25,372 nucleotides of DNA, taken from positions 1-25,372 of the forward strand of contig FMBT01000281.1 in assembly GCA_900095095.1 (NCBI GenBank), given 5' to 3'. Position 1 is the stretch's first letter; each line of letters starts with the position of its first letter. The translations under genes were made by a program, and so were the position numbers. Below are positions 11,692 to 20,597 of the stretch, piece after piece. The DNA is from Fragilariopsis cylindrus CCMP1102 (lineage: Eukaryota > Bacillariophyta > Bacillariophyceae > Bacillariales > Bacillariaceae). Under the pieces are notes generated by a model, which did not search any database, was not told the DNA's origin, and saw only the letters and a list, made by a program, of their open reading frames with translations.

Positions 11692-11848
11692 AGCATTTCA
11701 TCAATTGGGTCATGTATTGAATATGTGTTATGTAGAGCTGATCAAAAAAAATTAAGAGCTATTCAAGAATAATGACCTACAACTTTGTGTACATGATGTA
11801 TTCGGAATAGCAGAATTCGAAACGGGATTGATTCCCATCACGTACCAT
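11692..11848 (+). repeat. Dispersed repeat, copy 1
   Basis: Starts agcatttcatcaattgggtc and ends ccatcacgtaccat. It matches 15716-15871 in the same orientation with substitutions and small indels. In one frame both copies give FHQLGHVLNMCYV, then a Lys/Leu/Glu-rich stretch and FETGLI, so the repeat was once coding. Copy 1 has an in-frame stop after LIKKN. Further weakly coding stretches run to about 12180 (for example SDSSNSSDDDDIFDGAGG near 12056-12110). It is probably a relic of a mobile element of unknown class; no ends or transposase signature were recognised. Confidence 0.7.
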
Positions 11849-12388
11849 GATCCTCGTTTGAATCTGAAGCTTGCTGTTATGACTATATTAGAATGGAAAG
11901 TTACCAGGAATATCACGAAGGAATGTTTTACAAAATTTACTGTAACTTGTAAAGCCTTTTGTAAAGAAAATATGCACTAGTCCAGCCACTAAAACTAGAT
12001 ACAAGTAATAATGAAGCCACTACTGACACTGGTGGAAGAGCTATTCTGCTGACAGTGATTCCAGCAATAGTTCTGATGATGATGACATATTTGATGGTGC
12101 TGGTGGTATTGGATGTAGTGAATAAAGTCAACAAGTAGGAGATAAAGCAGCGGCAATCCTAGAATTCAAAAACAAGTAAGTGTCATGAAAAGTATTGTGC
12201 TGAGGAACTTACAGATTCAGCACTTTGTTCTTTGTATCCAAATGAATTATTTTACCAACAGATGGACAAGCATGAGATGTCGTTCAAAACCTACTAAGAT
12301 CGATTGTATTCTAGGGCCCAAAACGCGTTCATGCTTGTCCGGAACACGCCTACTACTATTGCGACATAATCTCATCTGACATCGTTCT

Positions 12389-13030
12389 GTTCTTAGTTTG
12401 AAACCAAGTGCAGTGCCTAGCAATATGCCAAATAATTCACCATCAGTAGATCCTAGTTCTTCACCAAGTGATGATCCTACTACTTCACCTTCTGTTAGAC
12501 CAAGCTCACTTCCAAGTTCTGTTCTTAGTTTGAAACCAAGTGCAGCGGCTAGCAATATGCCAAATAATTCACCATCAGTATATCCTAGTTCTTCACTAAG
12601 TGATGATCCTACTACTTCACCTTCTGTTAGACCAAGCTCAATTTCAAGTTCTGTTCTAGAATCTTAGTTTGAAACGGAGCAATATGCCAAATAATTCACC
12701 ATCAGTAGATCCTAGTTCTTCACCAAATGATGATCCCTACTACTGTAACTTCTATTAGACCAAGCTTACTTCCAAGTTCTGTTCTTAGTTTGAAACCAAG
12801 TGCAGCGCCTAGCAATATGCCAAATAATTCACCATCAGTATATCCTAGTTCTTCACTAAGTGATGATCCTACTACTTCACCTTCTGTTAGACCAAGCTCA
12901 ATTTCAAGTTCCATTCCTAGTTTGAAACCAAGTGCAGCCCCAAGTAGCAATATGCCAAGTAATTTGCCATCAGTAAATCCTAGCTCTTCACCAAGTGTCG
13001 ATCCTAGTGAATCACCTACTGTTAGACAAA
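12389..13030 (+). repeat. 132 bp minisatellite encoding Ser-Pro repeats
   Basis: Five tandem units start at 12389, 12521, 12653, 12781 and 12913. Units 1, 2 and 4 are exactly 132 bp (44 codons), unit 3 is 128 bp and unit 5 is cut short. Each encodes repeats such as PSNMPNNSPSVDPSSSPSDD and TTSPSVRPSS. This resembles Ser-Pro stalks of diatom cell-surface or wall-associated proteins. Unit 3 has a deletion after AGTTTGAAAC and small insertions, and it breaks the frame: one frame runs 12398-12667, another about 12727-13077. No start, signal peptide or anchor was found, so it is either a fragment of a larger, eroded gene or a free minisatellite. Confidence 0.8.
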
Positions 13031-13140
13031 AGTTGGTGGTAGAAATTTTGACCAGAAAAACCATAGTGTGTATTTGAAGGTAAAGTTGGACAGATCTTAA
13101 CAAAATTGATAGTAAAGAAGAGACAATATTGAAAAAAATC

Positions 13141-13300
13141 TCCCTACGGCTGTGCCCCTCACCAGCCGGATAGGCCATGAAGGAAATCCATCCCCCTCAC
13201 TCCCCGGATGGGTGGTTCCCTCCCATGCCCTCCCTAAATGATGGGGATACGCCCCCTCATACTACCCCAGTTTTCAAGGCTTTGCCCTCTCAAATGGCAC
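13141..13300. other. GC-rich compositional patch
   Basis: A C-rich stretch of about 160 bp (cccctcaccagccgg, ccccctcactccccgg, acgccccctcatac) inside AT-rich DNA. The plus frame at 13177 reads Pro-rich (HPPHSPDGWFPPMPS) but is short. It may be an insertion from elsewhere; the family is not recognised. Confidence 0.5.
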
Positions 13301-13377
13301 CTTATATAATATATACACGTATATATGAACTGAAAAAATATAGACTATTTACAATATAAATATACAACTGAAAGGAA

Positions 13378-13475
13378 AGGTATACAATATACAATATACA
13401 GTATACAAAACTAAATGAAAAAGTATACAGTATACAGTATACAGTATACACATATACAACTGAAAAAAGTATACG
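13378..13475. repeat. TATACAG heptamer repeat cluster
   Basis: Runs of tatacaatatacaatatacag and agtatacagtatacagtatac, with interspersed tatacaactgaaa units. It forms an alternating pyrimidine/purine AT-rich block upstream of the SLATT-like gene. Confidence 0.85.
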
Positions 13476-13476
13476 G

Positions 13477-14110
13477 TCCACCCTGGTATAAAACTAATTA
13501 CAAATTACATATTACACTCTGTATTCAGTACGGCGGTAGTATACTCAAACCTGAAATATATTAGAGTTAGATACTGTCAGATACTGGACAGAACTGTGTA
13601 TGCAGGTAGAAGTTGGACTAGTGCCTAGTATTTAGCTTGAATATTTGTACAGTACGACGACTTTAACGCGATGCGCGGATCTTGGCACCCCGTATAAATT
13701 ATTACCCCTGATCGTCTCAAGCCAGAAGCGCTTTAAAACCCGAGTTTCTCCGTTGATGCCAAACATTTAAACAATAACAACCAAAAGAAAATTCTTTTGG
13801 CGTTTAACACCATGATAGTAGTATCAAAAAATGTCAAGGAATGAAGTTTACATAACTACAAGAACAAAGAAATATTCTGACGCATTTACATCTTCTCTCT
13901 CTCTCCTCTCTCTCTCTCTCTCTTTAGCTAGAGCTAGCTATGCGGTAGAGATTACAAGAGAAGAAGCGGAGAACAAGTACCCCTGATAATATTATTCAGT
14001 ACCGCGATGCCGGTTGTGTAGATACTGCAATCATATTATTATTGGCTACAATCAATACCGTACGAAAGATTGTAAAACTATCCTATAATAAATTAGGCAA
14101 TACTTGTACA
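13477..14110. promoter_or_regulatory. Upstream region of the SLATT-like gene
   Basis: No coding region seen. A TATA-like gtataaatta is at about 13691-13700. A (TC)n tract lies at 13891-13924, then gctagagctagc, a short palindrome. The motif acccctgat occurs near 13706 and again near 13979. Confidence 0.4.
13891..13924. repeat. (TC)n microsatellite
   Basis: A polypyrimidine CT tract interrupted once (ctctcctctc), about 190 bp before the proposed ATG at 14111; possibly 5' UTR or core promoter. Confidence 0.9.
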
Positions 14111-15337
14111 ATGGTTGAAGAAAACGAGACGACTGCGTTGCTAGCAGAGCCGAGTGATAATACTAATAGTGATAGTGATATGGAAAATGCTCGTAAATCA
14201 AACAAGAAAGAGAAAGTTATTAATGAAACGTCATTATTAGATAATGATAACAGTAATATTGGCGGAATTACTTCGCCAAATGCAGTCTCAGCAGTATCAG
14301 CACGAGATAAAGGAGTCGACGTCGTCAACGACGATAATAAGCTAAAATTAGATTTTCATTCGGCATTTAGTTTAAAACAAGAGATCCAAATGAATAGAAA
14401 TAAGAATGCACTCACTTGGCAATTTCTATCAGGTAAGAGTCGAGTCTTTTTATTTTGTGTATTGAATAAATTGAAATGAAATAATAAAATGATCGTTGTG
14501 AATTTTTTGCTTTATTTTATTTAGCTGCTCGTCGACTATTAAATATACTATTATGAGTCCCAACACTATTTTTTCCCTTCTTACGGATTTATCACATGCT
14601 TATATTATTACACAGCCCTACAGTTTTGGTTATTTACTGTTCCACAGGCTATCCTTACTATGATTAGTGCTATATTAGCATTTATGGCAACATCTGAATT
14701 GTTCGATGCAAGAACTAAAATTATAATCAATACAATTGTAGGTAGTGCATCGGGGATTGTTGTTTTCTTACAAACTATGAGTGGTGTTTGTGATTATGGG
14801 ATACGAGCTTCGATGCATCAAACTACTGCTCTTAGTCTACGTTCTTTAGGAGATGATCTATCCCTTGTAGGGATCGAAGAAAAAGCTAAATATTACAATA
14901 GGAAAAAAAGTGATGATGATGATGATGATAACGATGATGAAAATAATGATTCTCCAAATTATACTTTTGAAGACCTCCGAACTCGATTTTTACAGTGTCA
15001 ATCTGGGTGTCAATCAACTGTCCCATTAAAAATAAATGACGCATTTGAAAGTCTCGATTCATCTTTATTGATCATGCTTACTGATAAGAATGTCTTCTGG
15101 TTGGTAAACCAATACCAATCGGCAGAAGCTTTTGTTCAGGATTTTGTCTACATTAGAGCATACGATATACTTACTAAAAATATTGTTGATTCTCTTTTTT
15201 GGCCATTTCATATTCCTAAAACAAAAATTCTGGTAAACAGAACAATAGAAGAACTTAAAAATGAATTGGTAAAAGCTGATTCATTTTTCCCAGAAATAAC
15301 TTCTACATTATCGTCAGATTCATCAGAATCAGCATAA
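14111..15337 (+). CDS. Two-TM protein resembling SLATT-domain proteins
   Basis: Exon 1 runs 14111-14432 (start MVEENETTALLAEPSDN), followed by a 92 bp intron (GTAAGA at 14433 to TTTAG at 14524). Downstream coding runs to 15337. The N-terminus is acidic and hydrophilic, ending KNALTWQFLS. Next come two hydrophobic helices, FTVPQAILTMISAILAFMA and IIINTIVGSASGIVVFLQT, then GIRASMHQTTALSLRSLGDD and a charged C-terminal half with an Asp run. A helical hairpin followed by an amphipathic helix with Met-His and Leu-x-x-Asp spacing fits the SLATT group, membrane proteins that in bacteria act as pore-forming effectors of nucleotide-signal systems; the role in algae is unknown. Exon 2 starts AARRLLN but stops near 14556, while the frame entering the first helix is open from about 14556. 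The join needs two added bases or one removed, or an unseen intron. The SLATT assignment is by pattern only. Confidence 0.6.
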
Positions 15338-15715
15338 GCAGCAGCAACATCAACAACTAGTTACTACTTATATAACTACAAATGAATAGAATCATGAAAC
15401 AAGAACAATATCAACACAATGAAAACATCATATATGATGCCACAGAACAACAGTATTCTACGATGGTTATAGATGAGCTGCAATTACAATTACAACGACA
15501 CATAACCATCTTAAATAGTAGCAACAACAACAAAGTACCGCATCATACAAAAGATTGTCCTATAGTATAGCATCACAAAGAAAAAGAAATATTTAGAAAT
15601 AGGTAATTATATTTAATTATGATAATTTTATGACCTTCATTGAACTGTATTTATTGTATCTTCTATTGTTATAATCGTACTTGTATTCATATTCATATTC
15701 ATATTCATATTGGGC
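15338..15715. other. 3' region of the SLATT-like gene and spacer
   Basis: The 62-codon Gln/Asn-rich frame at 15382-15570 has no recognisable domain and is probably 3' UTR. A (TATTCA)n microsatellite occupies about 15682-15711. Confidence 0.4.
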
Positions 15716-15871
15716 AGCATTTCATCAATTGGGTCATGTATTGAATATGTGTTATGTAAAGCTGATCAAAAAAATTGAAGAGCTATTTAAGAATATTGAC
15801 CTACAAGTACACTATTCATTCGGATTAGTAAAATTCGAAACGGGATTGATTCAATTCCCATCACGTACCAT
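15716..15871 (+). repeat. Dispersed repeat, copy 2
   Basis: Matches 11692-11848 from agcatttcatcaattgggtc to cacgtacca. It stays open in one frame (CYVKLIKKIEELFKNIDLQV and FGLVKFETGLIQFPSRT), reaching 15938, whereas copy 1 is stopped. It carries an extra tcaat before cccatcacg. It is probably a less decayed fragment of the same unknown element. Confidence 0.75.
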
Positions 15872-16230
15872 AGTACGACTGAAAGTAATCTTCAAAAGTA
15901 ACCGCGACTGCATATATTGTTTCGCCTCTTCCGAATGACTTGTTAAATATCAAATTCAAAATTAAATTTTTAAAACGAGTTGTTTGTCTTTTTTTGTCTT
16001 GAAAGTATAATAACGAGATTGGTCGTAAAGGACAGTACAGTAGAGCATTCTTTACTGTAGATTTTAGAACTTTTGCAAATTGTGGTAGCAGCACGATCGA
16101 AAAGGAAAACAACTATTTTCTTATTATAGTATTTATTTCTCAAAGAAAGAAAGAGAGAGAAAGAACATATTGTCGTCTAATAAACAAGTAAGTAAGTAAT
16201 ATTCCATTCCATTCCATTACTATTATTATT
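15872..16230. other. Spacer before second LRR gene
   Basis: AT-rich, no supported gene. A purine-rich aaagaaagaaagagagagaaag lies near 16142-16163 and a (ATTCC)n stretch near 16200-16217 just before the ATG at 16231. Confidence 0.4.
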
Positions 16231-16422
16231 ATGTTAGCCCGTGATCGATTCCAAACTGAAACACCGAATGTTATTGATCCTGGTGAGGATGCTCCACCAT
16301 TACCAAATCCAAATCGTCATTGTTCTTATAGTTTCGAAGATGAATATAATGATAATGGTAATGATAATGGTAATGGTAATAGCAACAGCAGTGGTACTTT
16401 TAAATCAAGTCGAACAAGCCGG

Positions 16423-16455
<33 letters not shown>

Positions 16456-19034
16456 CGTCGGGGAAGTGATATCTACAGAAATGGTAATAAGGGAACTATT
16501 TCTAAGGGTATTCGTATCTCACGTTGTATTCTAAATGATAATGATAAATTACGATGATGATGATGATGATAAAAAACAACAACAACAACAACAACAAGAT
16601 TGGTGTCTTCGCAGCAGCGATGATTGATGAGTCCGAAAGACGACAACACAGTAGCAGTAGCAGTAGTCGGAATCTTCTACTTAACATCAGCAATAGCAGC
16701 AATCGTAGCAGCAGACGTAACAGCATCAATAGTAGCAGTCGCAGTAGCAGTAGACGTAACAGCATCAATAGTAGCAGTAATAGCACTACCATCATCGACC
16801 GCAGTAGACAGGAATTATTATCATCGAAATCATTATCCTTACGAAAAATGATGAATCGTGCATCCTCATTTCGAGGAGGCAGTAGTAATCTATGTATCGA
16901 AGATAATGATATTGAACAGAAAAAGAGAAATTTCAATTCAATAATGAGGAACTGGATACTATTTATTTAGTAGATGATATAATGATACCAACAATAATAA
17001 TGTTATTACTAATGATATTACAGTATCTCATCGTCATCATCGTCATCATCATCATCGTCCGGTAATAATAAATATCTTGATTTTCTTCAAAGAAAAATGA
17101 TGTGTCCGTATTGGTATTTGTTTCATTGTTGCAATATTGGTTGTGACGAGTTTTGCGGTGTAGCAGCAATGTCTCGTCATCCACAACAACAACAACAAAA
17201 TCAATCTCATCGTCATCATCATCATTCGAGGTGGAGGTGGGTGGAAGTGGAGGAGAAAGTTCAGTAATGCGTCTACAGCTGTAAAGATATCTAATGATAA
17301 ACGTCTTGAATCGATAATTCAGTTCTTATCATCATCCTCATCATCATCGTCGTCGTCATGTCTTTGGAATCGGAAATTTCAATTTCATCTACAAAAGATT
17401 TGTATGATTCATCCTCACCACAATATCGTGCTGCTAAATGGTTAGCAGATGATGATTCAGAACGTCTTGCTGTACCATCAACATCAACAACTGCAACAGC
17501 AACAGCAATGTCATCGTCGTCTCCCTTTAACTTTGTTCAACGGTACGTCTTGGCCGTTTTATACTTTGCTTTAGGTGGTGGTGGTGATGGTAGTGGTGGT
17601 GACGATAATAATAACAGTAACGGATCATCATCATCATCATCATGGAACAATGATTATCATTTTGTTTCAAATGATCAACACGAATGTTCTTGGTTTGAAA
17701 CAGTTTTAGTTGACAACAACAACAATAATAAGAAAGACAACAACGTCGGTGGCGAAGACGACTCTCAGCATTATTACGCTATGGGGGTGACGTGTGATCG
17801 TGACTTACAAGTTCGGAGTATTTCATTGCGTAAGTTGTTGACATAAGTACTACTTCATCATTACTAAGTAGTCCTATACCATACAGTCACAAACACACAC
17901 ACACACACACAATGCATTGGTATACCTTTGCTTTCATCTATTCTCACCATTCATCATTACATTCTTCCTTCCTTATCATATTTCTTTCTATCACTTTTTG
18001 TGCAGCCTCTAACAATTTGAAAGGTAGCATCCCACGTGAAATCCAGTATCTATCTAGACTTGACTATTTGGATTTGTCACATAATTCTATTGACGGATCA
18101 ATACCACACAGAGAATTATTCTCTCAAAAGAATTGATACAATTAGAATATTTGAATCTAAAAGATAATCAGTTGACAGGACCATTATTACCACCATATTT
18201 TGGGATGCCGAACAATCATAAACGGTTGCGATTTTTAGATCTTTCAAATAATAATCTTATCCATGATGCAAAATCAATCGAAAAGGATAACATTAATAGT
18301 GGGGTCTCCTCCGAGTCGTGGCACAACGATGACCATCTCGGTGAGACTAATCTTGAAACTCTTGCTCTTGGTGGCAATAATAATAATGATAACAATCTTG
18401 TCGACGATGAAGATGAGAACGAGAACGAGGATATCACAACAACGACAACCTTCATAGTCCCCGAACAGATTCGATTATTGACAAATCTACGTGAATTATC
18501 GTTGAATAATATGAATTTGATTGGTACTATTCCATCTTGGATAGGATTAGAATTACGACATTTGAAATCTTTGTTATTACATGACAATAAATTCGTGGGA
18601 ACAGTACCTGAATCAATTGGTTCATTACCAAATTTAGGTAGGTACAGTAAGTACAGTTCAGTACAGTACAAGATGATGAATGCATACGTGCATACATAGT
18701 AATAATAGTCTGATGTTGCTCGCAGCGACGAACACGAACGTTATCTGCTATTTTTGAGAACAGAAAATCTCTAACGCTTTATTTGTGTTTCTTGCTCCTT
18801 GTTCTCTTCTTCTAAAATAATATTGATACAGTCACCCTCACCCTTCATCATAACAATGTGACTATGGGAAGTGATAACGGTGCCTTTATCTGCGCAGCCG
18901 ATAGTGATTATTTTTCATCCTCATTTCCGAAAACAAAATTGGTGTTGGAAACATTAATAACTGATTGTGGAGATACCACTTGTTCATGTTGCAACGAAGT
19001 ATGTTGTGACACTGAAGATTGTTTCAGGACATAG
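16231..19034 (+). CDS. Second diatom LRR receptor-like protein, many frame breaks
   Basis: A paralogue of the gene at 767-3829. ATG 16231 opens MLARDRFQTETPNVIDPGED, followed by Asn/Ser-rich repeats (RRNSINSSS twice). A transmembrane helix (FIVAILVVTSFAV) lies at about 17100-17160, then RLESIIQFL near 17300 and SSPQYRAAKWLADDDSERL from about 17415. Splicing removes 17830-18005 (GTAAGT...GCAG, contains an AC microsatellite) and 18638-18831 (GTAGGT...ACAG), both phase 1. LRRs include NNLKGSIPREIQYLSRLDYL and LRELSLNNMNLIGTIPSWIG; the C-terminus ends in a Cys cluster (CSCCNEVCC), as in the first copy. Frame changes lie near 16550, 16920, 16976, 17028, 17093, 17120, 17155, 17255, 17350 and 18126; most need one added base, the one near 17155 probably two. 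With fewer LRRs than its paralogue and so many breaks, it could be a pseudogene, but the LRR exons are well kept. Confidence 0.65.
17890..17912. repeat. (AC)n microsatellite in an LRR-gene intron
   Basis: About eleven CA units inside the 17830-18005 intron. Confidence 0.95.
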
Positions 19035-19387
19035 ATTGGGATAGCAGTTCATACAGTAACAACAACAATGATGCGTATACATGGTAAATGATGAAATTGA
19101 GATATTGCATCGAGATTGGTTCTTCTACGTGATTGTCACTGACTGACCAATCAATGGGACACAAACACACACGCCACCACAAATAAAAAATGAAGTATAT
19201 AAATACATCTTCTACCAAATAGTATAACCATATGAGATTTCATAACAAAAACAGCTATCGCATCATGATAGGAACATCTTGTTGCACTGCACGTACGTAG
19301 ATCCTCATGTTTCTGGTTTCACAAAAAAATGATTTCCTAATATTAGAAAATAAATATTCGCGAAAATGTCATCGTTGTTTCACTTTT
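19035..19387. other. Convergent 3' spacer
   Basis: Region between the second LRR gene and the thioredoxin gene; it holds the 3' UTRs of both. No supported gene. Confidence 0.5.
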
Positions 19388-20269
19388 TTAATCATAGGCT
19401 AGGTCTACTAGAGTAGTAATGTAGCATTCTTTTCTCTTCTCTCTCTTCAATTCTCTCTCTCTCTCTCTAAGAAATTTTTGGTTCCGGTCCACCAAAAAGT
19501 GATGTTCACACATTGCAATAATGTCGTCCCTTCTTAATGCACCTTCGACCCGTCCTTTCAAAACTGCGGTTGCTGCTTGTTGTTCCTCGGAGACCTCTTC
19601 GTCCTTACCTTCTGGTGGAGTAAATTTATCTAGGAACAGTAAAGTTGGTAATCCATTAATAGCTAATCTTGTTGCCATTTCTTCTTCTTTATCAGTATCT
19701 AACTTAACAAATCGTACTTTCCCCTCAAGATCTTTTGCTGCTGCTTCGAATTCTGGACTCATGAGCAAACACGGACCGCACCACGTGCGTAAGCGTCTAT
19801 AACCAACGGGGTGTCCCATTCTGTTAAAATCATTTCCAATTGTTCTCCGGTAACTACCGACGAAAAAGAAGAAGAAAGGAAAAAACCCAAGAAATAGTGT
19901 TAAATCTTAGAATTTTAATTTCATTGTCATTCCTACAAGACATCTTTATTTATTTTATTGTATCTTAAACTTACCCATGGTAGCCAATTTGACCGCTTCG
20001 ACCTCTTCGTCAGCGGCGGACATTGACAACGGCGACGTCCTTCGCGTACAGCTGCTGCTGCTTCCGCATGTCGTCACCGTGAACGCGTTCGATGAAACAA
20101 CTACAGACTGATACTTAGAAGGAAATAAGTTATTGACATCATAGTATGTCTTTTTATTTACTCTGCTGTATTCTTTGCTCTTTATTAAGAATAGAGGCTG
20201 TTCTTTGTCGTGGATCGTTAATAGAAGCGCAATGATACCGTAGTAGTGTGAGATGTGTCTTGGAAGCAA
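19388..20269 (-). CDS. Thioredoxin with probable plastid presequence (one frame break)
   Basis: Two exons, 19975-20269 and 19388-19853, with a 121 bp GTAAGT intron (19854-19974). Exon 2 encodes VTGEQLEMILTEWDTPLVID, then the active site WCGPCLLMSPEF, and further on VRFVKLDTDKEEEMATRLAI and NGLPTLLFLD with the cis-proline. These are the complete thioredoxin features, so the product should reduce disulfides in target proteins. The read before the active site is DAYA and after it TWCGPC; the two lie in different frames and one base is missing at about 19786-19789. Exon 1 contains VVVSSNAFTV, like the AF motif of diatom plastid signals, followed by Ser/Thr/Arg-rich sequence, suggesting plastid location. 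The first ATG (20269) gives an unusual N-terminus, so the true start may lie in an upstream exon. The C-terminus has an extra charged tail (RERERELKREKRKE). Confidence 0.8.
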
Positions 20270-20597
20270 TTGATCGTACCGATGAAACTACAAATGATAT
20301 GTGTGTGTGTGTGGATGACGTTTTTAACAGGGGTTTTTAATTGGTTGCGTAAAATCCAAAAGATGATCGCGCGTGAAATTTCTCGGACTGGCCCTGCCAA
20401 ATAAAAATGTGACGTCATTTAGGTATAGTGTGCAGTGATATGATGTGGATGTTTGATCGACAATAACATTCATTCTCAGTGTCAAGGATCAATCAGGAGC
20501 GAGAGATCCAAACAGAGAAAAATAGAAATTACTATAAAATCAAAATCAAGATTAAAAACAACAACAACAACAACAACAAACCAAACCAAACCAAATA
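20270..20597. promoter_or_regulatory. Bidirectional promoter region with a CRE palindrome
   Basis: Between the divergent thioredoxin gene and the gene at 20598. It contains TGACGTCA at 20410-20417, a perfect bZIP/CRE palindrome. Half-sites TGACGT/ACGTCA control CO2- and light-responsive genes in Phaeodactylum. A (GT)n tract lies near 20299-20312 and a CAA repeat near 20559-20579 in the leader of the plus-strand gene. Function here is inferred. Confidence 0.5.

Noticed and set aside
11937-12134. Hydrophobic 65-codon minus frame that could pass as a membrane protein
   Set aside because: Opposite strand of weakly coding relic sequence next to repeat copy 1; no start context or neighbours to support it.
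12720-13178. 152-codon minus frame with GLTEGEVVGSSLGEELG repeats
   Set aside because: Mirror reading of the Ser-Pro minisatellite; the plus strand gives the usual PS-repeat type of diatom proteins.
15382-15570. 62-codon Gln/Asn-rich frame after the SLATT-like gene
   Set aside because: No domain, short, directly after a stop codon; more likely 3' UTR.
16502-16936. 144-codon Leu-rich minus frame
   Set aside because: Antisense of Ser/Asn repeats in the second LRR gene; the Leu runs come from AGC/AGT repeats.
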